Positions 29,065 through 40,258 are shown, counted from the stretch's first letter. The stretch: DNA of 64,000 nucleotides from Rahnella aceris (GCF_011684115.1 NZ_JAADJV010000007.1:1-64000), one strand, 5' to 3'. Numbers and translations: made by a program. The notes: generated by a model not told the origin, from the sequence alone.

Positions 29065-30191
29065 AAGTGTTGACGATTTTCGGCACTCGTCCGGAGGCCA
29101 TCAAAATGGCCCCGCTGGTGCTTGCTTTGTCGCAGGATGCGGCTTTTGAATCTAAAGTTTGTGTGACGGCTCAACACCGTGAAATGCTCGATCAAGTATT
29201 GCGCCTCTTTGAAATTACTCCGGATTATGATCTCAACATCATGAAACCAGGGCAGGGTCTGACAGAAATTACCAGCCGGATCCTGACCGGGCTTAAGCCT
29301 GTTCTGGATGAGTTCAGGCCTGACATTGTGCTGGTTCATGGTGATACCACCACGACGTTATCCGCCAGCCTTGCGGCGTTTTATCACCAGATCCCCGTCG
29401 GGCACGTTGAAGCAGGCCTGCGTACCGGAGATCTGTCTTCTCCGTGGCCGGAAGAAGGTAATCGCCTGTTAACAGGCCATCTGGCGAAATGGCACTTTGC
29501 GCCCACCGAGAATGCCAGTGCCAATTTGCAGCGGGAAAATATTGCCGGAGAGAATATTTTTGTCACTGGAAATACGGTGATTGATGCACTGCTCTGGGTT
29601 CGCGACCGCTTTAATAGCGATGCCTCGCTGGCACAGCAACTGGCTGATAACTATCCATTTCTTGATGTGAACAAAAAGCTGATTTTAGTGACGGGCCACC
29701 GCCGTGAAAGTTTTGGCGAAGGCTTCGAGCGGATTTGCTCTGCCCTGGCGGAAATTGCGTGCAAGCACCCTGACGTACAAATTGTTTATCCGGTGCATCT
29801 CAACCCCAATGTCAGCGAGCCGGTGAACCGCATTCTGCAAAGCATCGACAATATCGTGCTGATCGACCCTCAGGACTACCTGCCATTCGTTTACCTGATG
29901 GATAAAGCCTATCTGATCCTGACCGATTCCGGTGGTGTGCAGGAAGAAGCGCCTTCACTGGGCAAGCCCGTGCTGGTGATGCGTGAAACCACAGAACGTC
30001 CGGAAGCGGTTGATGCCGGAACAGTCCGGCTGGTGGGTACAAATCCCGCTAAAATAGTCGAGGAAGTGAACCGTCTGCTGAACGATGAAAACGAATACAA
30101 CAGCATGAGCCGGGCGCACAATCCTTACGGCGACGGGCATGCCTGCCGCCACATTCTTGACGCATTGAAAAATCATTGGGTATCACAATGA
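29061..30191 (+). CDS. wecB: UDP-N-acetylglucosamine 2-epimerase (non-hydrolysing)
   Basis: A 376-aa epimerase making UDP-ManNAc from UDP-GlcNAc. [40 protein letters not shown] and [15 protein letters not shown] mark the GT-B-like active cleft. A GTG start overlaps the wzzE stop (GTGA), giving tight coupling. It supplies WecC. Confidence 0.96.
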   Translation: MKVLTIFGTRPEAIKMAPLVLALSQDAAFESKVCVTAQHREMLDQVLRLFEITPDYDLNIMKPGQGLTEITSRILTGLKPVLDEFRPDIVLVHGDTTTTLSASLAAFYHQIPVGHVEAGLRTGDLSSPWPEEGNRLLTGHLAKWHFAPTENASANLQRENIAGENIFVTGNTVIDALLWVRDRFNSDASLAQQLADNYPFLDVNKKLILVTGHRRESFGEGFERICSALAEIACKHPDVQIVYPVHLNPNVSEPVNRILQSIDNIVLIDPQDYLPFVYLMDKAYLILTDSGGVQEEAPSLGKPVLVMRETTERPEAVDAGTVRLVGTNPAKIVEEVNRLLNDENEYNSMSRAHNPYGDGHACRHILDALKNHWVSQ

Positions 30192-31450
30192 GTTTTAACA
30201 CTATCTCTGTTATCGGACTGGGCTACATCGGTCTGCCAACCGCCGCCGCTTTTGCCTCACGCCAGAAAAAGGTGGTGGGTGTTGATATCAATCAGCATGC
30301 CGTGGAGACGATTAACCGCGGTGCGATCCACATTGTTGAACCCGATCTCGACCTTCTGGTCAGACAGGCGGTTGATGCGGGATTTTTGCGGGCAGTGACT
30401 CAGCCTGAACCTGCGGATGCTTTCCTGATCGCTGTCCCGACGCCATTTAAGGGCGATCATTTACCGGATATGAAATTCGTCGAATCTGCGGCACGTTCTT
30501 TGGCGCCGGTTCTGAAAAAAGGCGATCTGATCATTCTGGAGTCCACGTCACCAGTGGGTGCGACAGAGCAAATGGCCGCCTGGCTGGCAGAAGTCCGCCC
30601 TGACCTGAGCTTCCCTCAGCAGGCCGGTGAGCAATCCGATATCAATATTGCCTATTGCCCGGAGCGCGTGTTGCCAGGGCAGGTGATGGTTGAACTGATT
30701 AAAAATGACCGCGTGATTGGTGGCATGACATCAGTTTGTTCACGGCGTGCCAGCGATTTGTATAACATTTTTCTCGAAGGCGAATGTGTTATTACCCACT
30801 CCCGCACTGCCGAAATGTGCAAGCTGACGGAAAACAGTTTCCGTGACGTAAACATTGCCTTTGCTAACGAATTGTCGCTGATTTGCGATGCGCAGGGCAT
30901 TAACGTCTGGGAACTGATCAGCCTGGCGAACCGCCATCCGCGGGTAAATATTTTGCAGCCGGGGCCGGGTGTGGGCGGGCATTGTATTGCGGTTGATCCG
31001 TGGTTCATTGTTGCGCAAAACCCTGAGCTGGCAAGAATTATCCGCACGGCGCGTGAAGTGAACGACAGCAAACCGCACTGGGTGGTGGAGCGCGTGAAAG
31101 CGGCACTGGCAGATTGCCTGACTACCACGGGCAAACGTGCAGCCGACATCAAAATCGCCTGCTTTGGTCTGGCGTTTAAACCGAATATTGACGATCTCCG
31201 TGAAAGCCCGGCAGTGGAAGTGACGCACCTGATTGCCGACTGGCACGCCGGAGAAACCTGGGCGGTTGAGCCTAATGTGCATCAGCTTCCTGCTTCTCTG
31301 GCGGACAAAGTGACGTTACATCCCCTTGATCGCGCGCTGGAAGAAGCCGATCTGCTGGTGATGTTAGTCGATCACAAGCCGTTCAAAGCGATCCCTGCTG
31401 ATCAGGTCCGGCAGTCATGGATTGTGGATACCAAAGGCGTATGGCGATAA
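30188..31450 (+). CDS. wecC: UDP-N-acetyl-D-mannosamine dehydrogenase
   Basis: A 420-aa NAD-dependent dehydrogenase oxidising UDP-ManNAc to UDP-ManNAcA, the second ECA sugar. The Rossmann motif is [16 protein letters not shown], and the catalytic Cys is in [19 protein letters not shown] 30188 overlaps the wecB stop by 4 nt and aligns with E. coli (420 aa). In E. coli rffG and rffH follow; here the next gene, wecD, already overlaps the last codons of wecC. Confidence 0.96.
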   Translation: MSFNTISVIGLGYIGLPTAAAFASRQKKVVGVDINQHAVETINRGAIHIVEPDLDLLVRQAVDAGFLRAVTQPEPADAFLIAVPTPFKGDHLPDMKFVESAARSLAPVLKKGDLIILESTSPVGATEQMAAWLAEVRPDLSFPQQAGEQSDINIAYCPERVLPGQVMVELIKNDRVIGGMTSVCSRRASDLYNIFLEGECVITHSRTAEMCKLTENSFRDVNIAFANELSLICDAQGINVWELISLANRHPRVNILQPGPGVGGHCIAVDPWFIVAQNPELARIIRTAREVNDSKPHWVVERVKAALADCLTTTGKRAADIKIACFGLAFKPNIDDLRESPAVEVTHLIADWHAGETWAVEPNVHQLPASLADKVTLHPLDRALEEADLLVMLVDHKPFKAIPADQVRQSWIVDTKGVWR

Positions 31451-32151
31451 ACCTGCCTTTGCACGGCAATATCGCCCCGCTCGAATGGGAGAGTGATTTC
31501 TTCCAGCTCAACAGTGCGCGTCTGACGCCAGAGGCCTCTGCCGGTGAAATCACGCCGCAGAGGCTGGAACAATATGCGCTGGTGCAGTCGAAAGTGGATG
31601 CGTCACAAACGCACACGCTGGACGCACTTTCTGCGCTGGGTTTCCGGCTGGCAGAAGGTGAAACGGACATTTGTGTCGCGGTGACGACGCAAGATAATGC
31701 GCTGATGGCCGGGCGTCTGGCGGTACCGGACAATATTGCGGATGTGACCGCGATTGCCCGTCAGGCTTTTCATCTCAGCCGTTTTCGCGCGCCCTGGTAT
31801 CAGCCTGATGACAGCGCCCGTTTCTATGCGATGTGGTCGGAAAAGGCGGTGCTGGGTACGTTCGACCATCTTTGTCTTTGGGCCGATGACGAGCAGGGCA
31901 ATGCGCTGGGTTTTGTCACCTTGCGTCGTATTTCGCAAGACGAAGCAAGAATTGGCCTGCTGGCTGTCAGACCTGAATATCAGGGGCAGGGAGCGGGCAA
32001 AAAGTTAATGGCGGCTGCGAAAAAATGGTGTGCTGAACAGGGCGTGTCGCGAATGTATGTGGCCACGCAAACCGGCAATATCGCGGCCTTAAATCTTTAT
32101 CTCGCCAGCGGTGGCAAAGTTATCCGCACGGCGTACTGGTTGTACAGGTGA
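31441..32151 (+). CDS. wecD: dTDP-fucosamine (dTDP-4-amino-4,6-dideoxygalactose) acetyltransferase
   Basis: A 236-aa GNAT acetyltransferase that forms dTDP-Fuc4NAc. The C-terminal GNAT domain has the acetyl-CoA motif RPEYQGQGAGKK at residues 177-188 and the end motif AYWLYR shared with E. coli WecD (RffC). The ATG at 31441 lies inside the last codons of wecC (10-nt overlap). The N-terminal 80 residues diverge from E. coli. It is placed directly after wecC because rffG/rffH are absent. Confidence 0.92.
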   Translation: MAINLPLHGNIAPLEWESDFFQLNSARLTPEASAGEITPQRLEQYALVQSKVDASQTHTLDALSALGFRLAEGETDICVAVTTQDNALMAGRLAVPDNIADVTAIARQAFHLSRFRAPWYQPDDSARFYAMWSEKAVLGTFDHLCLWADDEQGNALGFVTLRRISQDEARIGLLAVRPEYQGQGAGKKLMAAAKKWCAEQGVSRMYVATQTGNIAALNLYLASGGKVIRTAYWLYR

Positions 32152-32155
32152 AACG

Positions 32156-33286
32156 ATGATCCCTTTTAATGCGCCACCGATTGCGGGTACTGAAATTGAT
32201 TTCATGCGCGAGGCAATGAACAGCGGCAAACTGTGCGGTGACGGCGGGTTTACCCTGCGCTGCCAGAAATGGTTTGAACAGCGTTTCAACTGTCCGAAAG
32301 TTTTGCTCACGCCGTCCTGTACGGCCTCGCTGGAAATGGCCGCGTTGCTGCTGGATATTCAGCCCGGCGACGAAGTGATTATGCCGAGCTTCACGTTTGT
32401 TTCGACGGCCAATGCGTTCGTTTTGCGCGGTGCGAAGATCGTGTTTGTGGATGTCCGCCCGGATACCATGAATATCGACGAAACCCTGATTGAAGCGGCT
32501 ATCACGGAGAAAACGAAAGTGATTGTCCCGGTGCATTACGCGGGCGTGGCCTGTGAAATGGACACCATTATGGCGCTCGCCGAAAAACATCATCTGTTTG
32601 TGGTGGAAGATGCGGCGCAGGGCGTGATGTCGACCTACAAAGGCAAAGCGCTGGGCACGATCGGCCATATCGGTTGCTTCAGTTTCCATGAAACCAAGAA
32701 TTACACGGCGGGCGGCGAAGGCGGTGCCACGCTGATTAATGATCCGGCCCTGATTGATCGTGCTGAAATCATTCGTGAAAAAGGCACCAACCGCAGCCAG
32801 TTCTTCCGCGGTCAGGTGGATAAATACACCTGGCGCGACATTGGTTCCAGCTATCTGATGTCCGATTTGCAGGCTGCGTATCTGTGGGGAAATCTGGATG
32901 CGGCTGAAAAGATTAATCAGCGCCGTCTGGCAATCTGGAATCAGTATTATGAGGTGTTGCAGGATCTGGCCGATGCAGGCCGCATTCAGTTGCCTTCGGT
33001 TCCACAAGATTGTGTGCAAAACGCCCATATGTTCTATGTGCGCCTGAACGATATCGACGACCGCGATGCCTTTATTCGTCACATGAAAGCGGCCGATATT
33101 CTCACCGTATTCCATTACATCCCGCTGCATGCTTGTCCGGCGGGCGAAAATTTTGGTCGTTTCGCGGGTGTCGATCGTTTCACGACAAAAGAGAGTGAGC
33201 GGCTGGTGCGTTTACCGTTGTTTTACAACATGACCGATGACACGCAGCGCGTCGTGATTGCGGCCATGCTGCAATATTTCGCCTGA
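32156..33286 (+). CDS. wecE: dTDP-4-amino-4,6-dideoxygalactose transaminase
   Basis: A 376-aa fold-type I PLP aminotransferase (DegT/DnrJ/EryC1 family) that converts dTDP-4-keto-6-deoxyglucose to dTDP-Fuc4N with glutamate. PLP Lys181 is in HETKNYTAGGEGG. ATG 32156 gives exactly the E. coli length; the frame open from 32111 overlaps wecD and is rejected. Its substrate is normally made by RffG (RmlB) and RffH (RmlA), which are not encoded here. Confidence 0.95.
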   Translation: MIPFNAPPIAGTEIDFMREAMNSGKLCGDGGFTLRCQKWFEQRFNCPKVLLTPSCTASLEMAALLLDIQPGDEVIMPSFTFVSTANAFVLRGAKIVFVDVRPDTMNIDETLIEAAITEKTKVIVPVHYAGVACEMDTIMALAEKHHLFVVEDAAQGVMSTYKGKALGTIGHIGCFSFHETKNYTAGGEGGATLINDPALIDRAEIIREKGTNRSQFFRGQVDKYTWRDIGSSYLMSDLQAAYLWGNLDAAEKINQRRLAIWNQYYEVLQDLADAGRIQLPSVPQDCVQNAHMFYVRLNDIDDRDAFIRHMKAADILTVFHYIPLHACPAGENFGRFAGVDRFTTKESERLVRLPLFYNMTDDTQRVVIAAMLQYFA

Positions 33287-33287
33287 T

Positions 33288-34538
33288 ATGTCGCTGGCAA
33301 AAGCATCAGTCTGGACCGCCGGTTCTACGCTGATTAAAATTGGTGCCGGGTTGCTGGTGGTGAAATTGCTGGCCGTAACCTTCGGCCCTGAAGGCGTGGG
33401 GCAGGCAGGCAATTTCCGCCAGCTCGTAACCGTACTTGGCGTTCTGTCCGGTGCAGGTATTTTCAATGGTATAACCAAATACGTTGCCGAATATCATCAG
33501 GATCCTGAGCGGCTTAAAGCCGTACTCGGCACGTCGTCTTCGCTGATTTTGGGTTTCTCGACGCTGCTGGCCACCATCTTTTTGCTGGCCGCCGGGCCCA
33601 TCAGTGTCGGGTTGTTCGGGCACGATCGCTATCAGGCCGTTGTCCGGGCCGTGGCCTTTATCCAGATGGGCATTGCTTACGCCAACTACTTTCAGGCCAT
33701 CCTGAAAGGTTATCGTGATGCGATGGGTAATGCGCTGGCCGTGATTGGCGGCAGTCTGATTGGTTTACTGGCCTATCTGTTGTGTTTCAAACTGGGTGGC
33801 TATGAAGGCGCGCTGGCCGGGCTGGCGCTGGTGCCTGCACTGGTAATACTCCCTGCGGGTGGCATGGTGTGGCGACGAAAATCCTTTCCGCTGGCCTACT
33901 TAAAACCGGGCTGGGATCGCTTTATCGCCAGCCATTTGGGGAAATTTACCCTGATGGCGCTGATCACGTCTGTTACGTTGCCCGTGGCGTATGTGATGAT
34001 GCGAAATCTGCTGGCGGAGCATTACAGCTGGAAGGATGTGGGGATCTGGCAGGGCGTCAGCAGTATTTCTGATGCCTATTTGCAGTTTATCACCGCTTCT
34101 TTCAGCGTGTATTTATTGCCGACGTTATCGCGCATGACTGACAAACGCGATGTCTCGCGTGAAATCGTTAAGTCGCTAAAATTTGTTCTGCCCGCCGTGG
34201 CGGCCGTCAGTTTTACTGTCTGGCTGCTGCGCGACTTCGCCATCTGGTTGCTGTTTTCAACACAATTTATCGCAATGCGCGATTTGTTTGCCTGGCAGTT
34301 AGTCGGTGACGTACTGAAAGTCGGCTCGTATGTTTTTGGCTATCTGGTGATTGCGAGAGCGTCTCTGCGCTTTTACGTGCTGACTGAAATCAGCCAGTTT
34401 GCGTTACTGACGGGTTTTTCACATTGGTTGATCCCGATACGGGGTTCCCTTGGCGCCGCGCAAGCGTATATGGCGACGTATGTCGTTTATTTCGCCCTGT
34501 GCTGTACCGTATTTGTTATTTATCGTAGACGAGCATGA
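33288..34538 (+). CDS. wzxE: ECA lipid III flippase WzxE
   Basis: A 416-aa polysaccharide transporter of the Wzx/MOP family with about 12 TM segments; same length as E. coli WzxE. It moves Und-PP-GlcNAc-ManNAcA-Fuc4NAc across the inner membrane. ATG 33288 follows the wecE stop by one base and aligns with the E. coli start. Its stop overlaps the wecF ATG (ATGA). Confidence 0.94.
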   Translation: MSLAKASVWTAGSTLIKIGAGLLVVKLLAVTFGPEGVGQAGNFRQLVTVLGVLSGAGIFNGITKYVAEYHQDPERLKAVLGTSSSLILGFSTLLATIFLLAAGPISVGLFGHDRYQAVVRAVAFIQMGIAYANYFQAILKGYRDAMGNALAVIGGSLIGLLAYLLCFKLGGYEGALAGLALVPALVILPAGGMVWRRKSFPLAYLKPGWDRFIASHLGKFTLMALITSVTLPVAYVMMRNLLAEHYSWKDVGIWQGVSSISDAYLQFITASFSVYLLPTLSRMTDKRDVSREIVKSLKFVLPAVAAVSFTVWLLRDFAIWLLFSTQFIAMRDLFAWQLVGDVLKVGSYVFGYLVIARASLRFYVLTEISQFALLTGFSHWLIPIRGSLGAAQAYMATYVVYFALCCTVFVIYRRRA

Positions 34539-35617
34539 CAACGCTGATTCACGTTTTGGGATCTGACATTCCCCACCATAATGTCACCGTGCTGCGCTTT
34601 TTTAATGATGTTCTGGCCGAATGTGCGCCTGAAAAGCTGATTTATCATTTTATGGTGGCGGCAGCGGATGCATCAGCATTTGCTGAATTCACTCGTCTGG
34701 ATATTCGTGTTTACCCGGACAAAAAATCGCTGGCCGATGCGGTTATTTCCCGCGCCCAGGATCGCACACATCACTTCTTCTTCCATGGTCAGTTCAACCC
34801 GACGCTCTGGCTGGCGCTGCTGACCGGCAAAATTAAGTCGCAACAGGCCAGCTGGCACATCTGGGGTGCCGATCTTTATGAATCGGCAGGTGGTCTGAAA
34901 TTCCGTCTGTTCTATCTGATGCGTCGTCTGGCACAGGGACGTATCGGCCATGTTTTCGCTACCCGCGGCGATCTGATTTATTTCCATCAGCGACATCCGC
35001 GTGTACCGTCCTCATTACTGTATTTTCCGACGCGCATGGATCCGTCACTGACGCTTCCAGCCGGTCAGCCTGAACCGACAGGGCCGATGACGGTGCTGGT
35101 CGGCAATTCCGGTGACCGCACTAACCGACATATTGAAGCGCTGCGTTCGTTGCATCAGCAGTTTGGTGCGGATATCCGGGTGATTATCCCGATGGGGTAT
35201 CCGGCCAATAATCATGCGTACATCGACCAGGTGCACAGTGAAGCGTTGAAACTGTTTGCGCCCGAAAACATTGAAGTGATGACTGGCTCGATGCCTTTTG
35301 CTGATTATCTTGATGTGCTGCGCCGTTGCTCGCTGGGGTATTTTATTTTCGACCGCCAGCAGGGTATCGGGACGCAGTGTTTGCTGATTCAGTTCGGCGT
35401 GCCGTTTGTGGTCAGCCGTCAGAACCCGTTCTGGCAGGATTTGGCGGAGCAAAATCTGCCGGTACTGTTTTATGGTGATGCGCTGGATGCCAGAACCGTG
35501 GCCGAAGCGCGCCGTCAGTTGCTGAACACGGATCGGGAGAATATCGCCTTCTTCAACCCGAATTACATCGCGGGCTGGCAACAGGCATTACTGCTGGCGG
35601 CAGGAGAAACATCATGA
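34535..35617 (+). CDS. wecF: TDP-Fuc4NAc:lipid II Fuc4NAc transferase
   Basis: A 360-aa glycosyltransferase (GT56) adding the third ECA sugar to lipid [16 protein letters not shown] at the N-terminus and [17 protein letters not shown] near residue 270 are typical of WecF (RffT). It overlaps wzxE and wzyE by 4 nt each, consistent with coupled translation. Peripheral on the cytoplasmic membrane face. Confidence 0.94.
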   Translation: MTTLIHVLGSDIPHHNVTVLRFFNDVLAECAPEKLIYHFMVAAADASAFAEFTRLDIRVYPDKKSLADAVISRAQDRTHHFFFHGQFNPTLWLALLTGKIKSQQASWHIWGADLYESAGGLKFRLFYLMRRLAQGRIGHVFATRGDLIYFHQRHPRVPSSLLYFPTRMDPSLTLPAGQPEPTGPMTVLVGNSGDRTNRHIEALRSLHQQFGADIRVIIPMGYPANNHAYIDQVHSEALKLFAPENIEVMTGSMPFADYLDVLRRCSLGYFIFDRQQGIGTQCLLIQFGVPFVVSRQNPFWQDLAEQNLPVLFYGDALDARTVAEARRQLLNTDRENIAFFNPNYIAGWQQALLLAAGETS

Positions 35618-36993
35618 CAATGGCACAGCTTGGCGGCCTGTCTGTCGTTTATGCGTTCTCGCTGTTGTTCATTCTGACGCTGACTTATAAAGAATTCCGC
35701 CGCGTACGTTTTAACTTCAACGTCCTGTTTTCGCTGTTGTATCTGCTGACATTTTATTTTGGTTTTCCGCTGACCTGTCTGCTGGTTTTCCAGTTCGATG
35801 TCAACGTCGTACCGGTTGAAAACCTGTTACAGGCGATGCTGGCCGCAACCTGTTTTTACGGTATTTATTATGTCAGCTATAAAACGCGGCTCAGGGCGAA
35901 ACATGAAGGCCCGTCCCGCCCGCTGTTTACGATGAACCGTGTCGAAACCCATCTCACCTGGATGTTGCTGGCGCTGATTGCGGTGGTGACGGTTTCTATT
36001 TTCTTTGCGCATAACGGCTTTTTGCTGTTTAAGCTCAAGTCGTACAGCCAGATTTTTTCCAGTGATGTGTCCGGAGTTGCGCTTAAACGCTTCTTCTATT
36101 TCTTCCTGCCGGCGATGCTGGTGGTGTTCTTCCTCAAACCCAATCCGCAGCGCTGGCTGTTTTTCCTGGTGAGTACCGTCGCATTTGGCCTGCTGACGTA
36201 CATCATCGTCGGCGGGACGCGCGCGAATATTATCATCGCGTTCGCACTGTTTTTGTTTATCGGCATTGTACGCGGCTGGATTAGTTTGTGGATGCTGGCG
36301 GCGGCAGGCGTACTGGGTATCGTTGGTATGTTCTGGCTGGCACTTAAACGCTACGGATTGAATGTCAGCGGCCCTGAGGCGATTTACACGTTCCTTTATC
36401 TGACGCGTGATACGTTCTCGCCATGGGAAAATCTGGGGCTGTTGCTGCAAAATTACGACAAAATTAGTTTTCAGGGGCTGGCGCCTATTGTCCGTGATTT
36501 CTACGTCTTTATCCCCGGCTGGCTGTGGCATGACCGTCCGGGCGTAGTGCTCAACACGGCCAACTATTTCACCTGGGATGTGCTCGACAACCATTCCGGT
36601 CTGGCCATTTCGCCGACGCTAATTGGCTCACTGGTTGTGATGGGCGGCGTTTGGTTTATCCCGCTTGGCGCAGTGGCTGTGGGCATGATCATTAAATGGT
36701 TCGACTGGCTTTATGAAAAAGGCAAAGCCGGCACCAACATTTATAAGGCCGCCATTTTGCAAAGTTTTTGCTTTGGTGCTGTGTTCAATATGATCGTACT
36801 TGCCCGCGAAGGCGTGGATTCCTTTTTCTCGCGGGTGGTGTTTTTCTGTGTCGTATTCGGCGCCTGCCTGATTGTCGCAAAACTGTTGTACTGGATGTTT
36901 GACGCTGCCGGGCTGATACGTGCCAAAATGCCGGTCAGGAAAAACCTCATGGAGCCTTTGGCAGTAAGGAAGATGGATGAATTTGGAGAATAA
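35614..36993 (+). CDS. wzyE: ECA polymerase WzyE
   Basis: A 459-aa integral membrane polymerase with about 11 TM segments (E. coli 450 aa). Strongly conserved blocks include [44 protein letters not shown] and [15 protein letters not shown]. It polymerises flipped ECA repeats in the periplasm under WzzE length control. Its last 17 nt overlap wecG in another frame. Confidence 0.94.
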   Translation: MTMAQLGGLSVVYAFSLLFILTLTYKEFRRVRFNFNVLFSLLYLLTFYFGFPLTCLLVFQFDVNVVPVENLLQAMLAATCFYGIYYVSYKTRLRAKHEGPSRPLFTMNRVETHLTWMLLALIAVVTVSIFFAHNGFLLFKLKSYSQIFSSDVSGVALKRFFYFFLPAMLVVFFLKPNPQRWLFFLVSTVAFGLLTYIIVGGTRANIIIAFALFLFIGIVRGWISLWMLAAAGVLGIVGMFWLALKRYGLNVSGPEAIYTFLYLTRDTFSPWENLGLLLQNYDKISFQGLAPIVRDFYVFIPGWLWHDRPGVVLNTANYFTWDVLDNHSGLAISPTLIGSLVVMGGVWFIPLGAVAVGMIIKWFDWLYEKGKAGTNIYKAAILQSFCFGAVFNMIVLAREGVDSFFSRVVFFCVVFGACLIVAKLLYWMFDAAGLIRAKMPVRKNLMEPLAVRKMDEFGE

Positions 36994-37717
36994 AATCCCG
37001 CAATACGACATCCGTGGGATCCGCCTTTGGGGCTTTCGCAATATGGCGCATTTTCTCGATTATCTTTTTGCCGGTCATCAGGTGAAAAACGGTTCGCTGG
37101 TGGCGATAAATGCAGAGAAAGTGCTGACGGTCGAAAGCAATCCTGAAATGCGTACGCTGATCGAGCACGCGGAATTTAAGTACCCTGACGGGATCAGCAT
37201 TGTGCGGGCTATACGGCGTAAATACCCGCAGTCACACGTCTCGCGTATCGCGGGTGCTGACCTCTGGGAAGGGCTGATGGAGCGAGCAGGCCGTGAAGGA
37301 ACACCGGTCTTTCTGATAGGCGGTAAGCCGGAAGTACTGGCGCAGACAGAAGAAAAGCTGCGCGCCAAGTGGAACGTCAATATTGTCGGTAGCCAGAATG
37401 GTTATTTTGTGCCGGAACAGCGCGAGGCATTGTTCGAAAGGGTGAAAAGCAGCGGCGCGGCTATCGTGACCGTGGCAATGGGTTCACCAAAACAGGAAAT
37501 CCTGATGCGCGATTGCCGCCTTGTGCATCCTGATGCGCTTTATATGGGCATCGGCGGAACCTATGACGTCTTTACCGGACATGTTAAACGTGCGCCTAAA
37601 ATCTGGCAAAATCTGGGGCTGGAATGGCTCTACCGGTTGATTTTACAGCCGAGCCGTTTACGTCGTCAGCTCAAACTGCTTAAATTTATCCGTTATTACT
37701 ACACCGGTCGTCTGTAA
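36977..37717 (+). CDS. wecG: UDP-ManNAcA transferase (lipid II synthase)
   Basis: A 246-aa GT26 (WecG/TagA/CpsF) glycosyltransferase that adds ManNAcA to lipid I; same length as E. coli WecG. Motifs [25 protein letters not shown] and [12 protein letters not shown] are present. The ATG lies 17 nt inside wzyE, so translation is probably coupled. It is the last gene of the wec operon and is followed by a terminator. Confidence 0.95.
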   Translation: MNLENKIPQYDIRGIRLWGFRNMAHFLDYLFAGHQVKNGSLVAINAEKVLTVESNPEMRTLIEHAEFKYPDGISIVRAIRRKYPQSHVSRIAGADLWEGLMERAGREGTPVFLIGGKPEVLAQTEEKLRAKWNVNIVGSQNGYFVPEQREALFERVKSSGAAIVTVAMGSPKQEILMRDCRLVHPDALYMGIGGTYDVFTGHVKRAPKIWQNLGLEWLYRLILQPSRLRRQLKLLKFIRYYYTGRL

Positions 37718-37723
37718 TACTTG

Positions 37724-37753
37724 CGCCGTGGCTGATCTTCAGCGCGGCGTTTT
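37724..37753 (+). terminator. Likely terminator of the wec operon
   Basis: CGCCG pairs with CGGCG and GCTGA with TCAGC, separated by a small internal loop, then TTTT. It is located 7 nt after the wecG stop codon. Confidence 0.65.
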
Positions 37754-37958
37754 ACCTCTCATTTCACTCCATCGTTTACTGTCGTTTTCACCCTGACATG
37801 TCTACCCGTGCGGATCTTTCTCAATTGTGATTTGCAACTCATGCTGAAATGCGGAACCATAGCGCCGTTTTTCCGCCCTATATGGGCATCATCACAAATA
37901 AAAATAACATTTCGGTCATTCCGGAAGGCAAACACAATTAAAGAGAAACTGAGGAACT

Positions 37959-39353
37959 ATGGCGAATCAAGAGGAAAAGGGTGGGCTACACCGGGGGCTT
38001 GAAGCGAGACATATTGAGCTGATAGCGCTCGGCGGCACCATCGGGGTTGGATTATTTATGGGCGCGGCCAGTACCCTGAAATGGGCCGGGCCGTCAGTAT
38101 TGCTGGCCTATATTCTGGCGGGTGTGTTCGTCTTCTTTATCATGCGCTCGATGGGCGAGATGCTGCACCTGGAGCCCGTTGCCGGTTCGTTCGCCGTCTA
38201 CGCCCATAAATATCTTGGGCCATATTACGGCTACCTGACCGCATGGAGTTACTGGTTTATGTGGATAGCAGTGGGGATTTCTGAAATCACCGCTATCGGA
38301 GTATACGCCCAATACTGGTTCCCGGATTTACCACAGTGGATCCCCGCGCTGATGGCTGTGGCGATTGTAGCCGCCGCGAACCTTGCCGCCGTTAAACTGT
38401 ATGGCGAAATGGAGTTCTGGTTTGCGCTGATCAAAATCACTACCATCATTGTGATGATCGTGGTGGGGCTGGCGGTAATCTTCTTCGGCTTTGGCAATCA
38501 CGGCGAAGCTGTCGGTTTTGCCAATCTGACCGCGCACGGTGGTTTCTTCGCAGGCGGCTGGAAAGGTTTCCTGTTTGCGCTGTGTATCGTTGTGGCGTCC
38601 TATCAGGGCGTGGAACTGGTGGGGATTACCGCCGGTGAAGCGAAGAATCCGCAGGTTACGCTCAAACGCGCTATCAACAATATCCTGTGGCGTATCCTGA
38701 TTTTCTACGTCGGTGCGATTTTCGTCATCATCACCATTTTCCCATGGAACGAAATGGGCACACACGGCAGCCCGTTTGTCCTGACATTCGCGAAGATTGG
38801 CATTGCTTCGGCGGCTGGCATTATCAACTTTGTGGTGCTGACGGCGGCGTTGTCCGGCTGTAACAGCGGTATGTACAGCTGCGGACGTATGCTTTATGCA
38901 CTGTCGAAGAATCGGCAGTTGCCTGCGTTTCTGAGCAATGTCTCGAAAAGTGGTGTGCCGGTTTACGGTATTGCCATCACCATTTTGTGTCTGCTGGTCG
39001 GTTCGTGCCTGAACTACATCATCCCGAATCCTGAGAAAGTGTTCGTGTATGTCTACAGTGCCAGCGTACTGCCGGGCATGGTGCCGTGGTTTGTGGTGCT
39101 GATCAGCCAGTTACGTTTCCGTGATGCACATAAAGAGAAACTGAAAAACCATCCGTTTAAATCGGTTCTCTTCCCTTATACCAACTACCTGACGCTGATT
39201 TTCCTGGCATGTGTGCTGGTCGGTATGGCGATTAATCCGGATACGCGGGTTTCTTTACTGGTCGGCGGTATTTTTATCGCGGCAGTCTCGCTGATATACT
39301 TCGGTCTCGGCATGCATAAGCGCGCTGCGCTGACGGCAGAAAAAGCAAAATAA
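37959..39353 (+). CDS. yifK: APC-family amino-acid transporter YifK
   Basis: A 464-aa amino-acid permease with 12 TM segments of the AAT family (APC superfamily), close to E. coli YifK (461 aa), a likely threonine/serine transporter. The TM1 motif is [17 protein letters not shown], and TM6 contains [22 protein letters not shown] precedes the ATG. The 240-bp upstream gap is AT-rich; in E. coli/Salmonella yifK is repressed by Lrp and the sRNA GcvB. It is followed by the tRNA operon, as in E. coli. Confidence 0.93.
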   Translation: MANQEEKGGLHRGLEARHIELIALGGTIGVGLFMGAASTLKWAGPSVLLAYILAGVFVFFIMRSMGEMLHLEPVAGSFAVYAHKYLGPYYGYLTAWSYWFMWIAVGISEITAIGVYAQYWFPDLPQWIPALMAVAIVAAANLAAVKLYGEMEFWFALIKITTIIVMIVVGLAVIFFGFGNHGEAVGFANLTAHGGFFAGGWKGFLFALCIVVASYQGVELVGITAGEAKNPQVTLKRAINNILWRILIFYVGAIFVIITIFPWNEMGTHGSPFVLTFAKIGIASAAGIINFVVLTAALSGCNSGMYSCGRMLYALSKNRQLPAFLSNVSKSGVPVYGIAITILCLLVGSCLNYIIPNPEKVFVYVYSASVLPGMVPWFVVLISQLRFRDAHKEKLKNHPFKSVLFPYTNYLTLIFLACVLVGMAINPDTRVSLLVGGIFIAAVSLIYFGLGMHKRAALTAEKAK

Positions 39354-39446
39354 CGTCGTAAGTCACGGGTGGGGAAGGCAAGATGCTTACTTTTACTGCG
39401 TATTGGATAAAGCGTAATCAAACGCAATATTTCTGATAAAAAGCAC

Positions 39447-39475
39447 TAGACAGCCAAGCGTTAAAACCGTAGTAT
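39447..39475 (+). promoter_or_regulatory. Promoter of the argX-hisR-leuT-proM operon
   Basis: TAGACA (39447-39452), a 17-bp spacer and TAGTAT (39470-39475) are followed by a C-rich discriminator (CCCCACCCGC), which is typical of stringently controlled stable-RNA promoters. The expected start is about 15 nt before tRNA-Arg. Confidence 0.7.
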
Positions 39476-39496
39476 CCCCACCCGCAACGGCGCTAA

Positions 39497-39573
<77 letters not shown>

Positions 39574-39637
39574 TTTAGTATGCGCTAGAGTTGCGGTGGA
39601 ATGTTGAAGTCAGACAATTCACGTTAGTTAGAGATAT

Positions 39638-39714
39638 GGTGGCTATAGCTCAGTTGGTAGAGCCCTGGATTGTGATTCCAGTTGTCGTGGGTTCGAGTCC
39701 CATTAGCCACCCCA
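39638..39714 (+). tRNA. hisR: tRNA-His (GTG)
   Basis: A 77-nt tRNA including the extra 5' G typical of tRNA-His, acceptor stem GTGGCTA/TAGCCAC, anticodon GTG (ATTGTGATT) and encoded CCA. It is the second gene of the tRNA operon. Confidence 0.97.
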
Positions 39715-39743
39715 CTCTAAAAATGATTTTGTGATTGTGACAT

Positions 39744-39829
39744 GCGATGGTGGCGGAATTGGTAGACGCGCTAGCTTCAGGTGTTAGTGTCCTTCGGATG
39801 TGAGGGTTCGAGTCCCTCCCTTCGCACCA
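39744..39829 (+). tRNA. leuT: tRNA-Leu (CAG)
   Basis: An 86-nt class II tRNA with a long variable arm (TGTCCTTCGGATG), anticodon CAG (CTTCAGGTG) and encoded CCA. The acceptor stem GCGATGG/CCTTCGC has a T-T mismatch at position 5:68. E. coli tRNA-Leu(CAG) also has a mismatch (A-C) at that pair, so this is a family trait rather than decay. Confidence 0.96.
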
Positions 39830-39888
39830 CACACAAAATACATTTAAATGATGCAGTTAGCGTCAGAAAGTAGTAAGATGCACGACAT

Positions 39889-39965
39889 CGGCGAGTAGCG
39901 CAGCTTGGTAGCGCAACTGGTTTGGGACCAGTGGGTCGGAGGTTCGAATCCTCTCTCGCCGACCA
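39889..39965 (+). tRNA. proM: tRNA-Pro (TGG)
   Basis: A 77-nt tRNA with CGGCGAG/CTCGCCG acceptor stem, anticodon TGG (GTTTGGGAC), GGTTCGAATCC T-arm and encoded CCA. It is the last gene of the operon, directly followed by an intrinsic terminator. Confidence 0.97.
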
Positions 39966-39974
39966 CTTTCGAAG

Positions 39975-40004
39975 AAACCTGCTTTTTTAAAGCAGGTTTT
40001 TTTT
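39975..40004 (+). terminator. Terminator of the tRNA operon
   Basis: AAACCTGCTTT pairs with AAAGCAGGTTT, followed by a T-run, 10 nt after tRNA-Pro. Confidence 0.9.
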
Positions 40005-40028
40005 CGTCTGGAGTTTCTCAACTCACCC

Positions 40029-40141
40029 TGTTGTTTATCTGCGACATTCCGCTGTATGCCTGTCTCTTGCAGGAGACACTTATCTTGTTGATAAATAAAG
40101 CTTCACATAAGCTGACATTCACACGTCGCTCACTGGCGACA
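40029..40141 (+). promoter_or_regulatory. Three GlrR-type activator boxes upstream of glmZ
   Basis: The GlrR (YfhA) consensus TGTC-N10-GACA occurs perfectly at 40061-40078, and with one mismatch at 40029-40046 (TGTT-N10-GACA) and 40124-40141 (CGTC-N10-GACA). These lie about 250, 217 and 154 bp before the predicted glmZ start. The arrangement matches the known layout of GlrR-controlled sigma-54 promoters of glmY/glmZ in other Enterobacterales. Confidence 0.75.
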
Positions 40142-40217
40142 GAATGGCGGTTTAACGGGAAGTCTCTGGCTTTCCAAAAATTGACTGCTGAGGGTTAGTG
40201 AAAATAAAGCTGTTAAT

Positions 40218-40230
40218 TATCAGTTAAATA
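40218..40230 (+). promoter_or_regulatory. IHF-like site between GlrR boxes and glmZ promoter
   Basis: TATCAGTTAAATA matches the IHF core WATCARNNNNTTR except for one base. It lies in an AT-rich tract between the activator boxes and the sigma-54 promoter, where IHF bending is expected for enhancer-dependent promoters. Confidence 0.5.
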
Positions 40231-40258
40231 AAAAATTTTAAACGGACTCTTGCCATAT

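Noticed and set aside
32120..33130. 336-aa antisense frame in wecE
   Set aside because: It is a shadow of wecE, with no motif and no ribosome site; wecE aligns end to end.
39744..39829. T-T mismatch in the tRNA-Leu acceptor stem as a sign of a pseudogene
   Set aside because: E. coli tRNA-Leu(CAG) also has a mismatch at this base pair; the rest of the tRNA is intact.
39905..40198. 97-aa frame beginning inside tRNA-Pro
   Set aside because: It covers a tRNA, its terminator and the GlrR boxes, so it cannot be a real gene.
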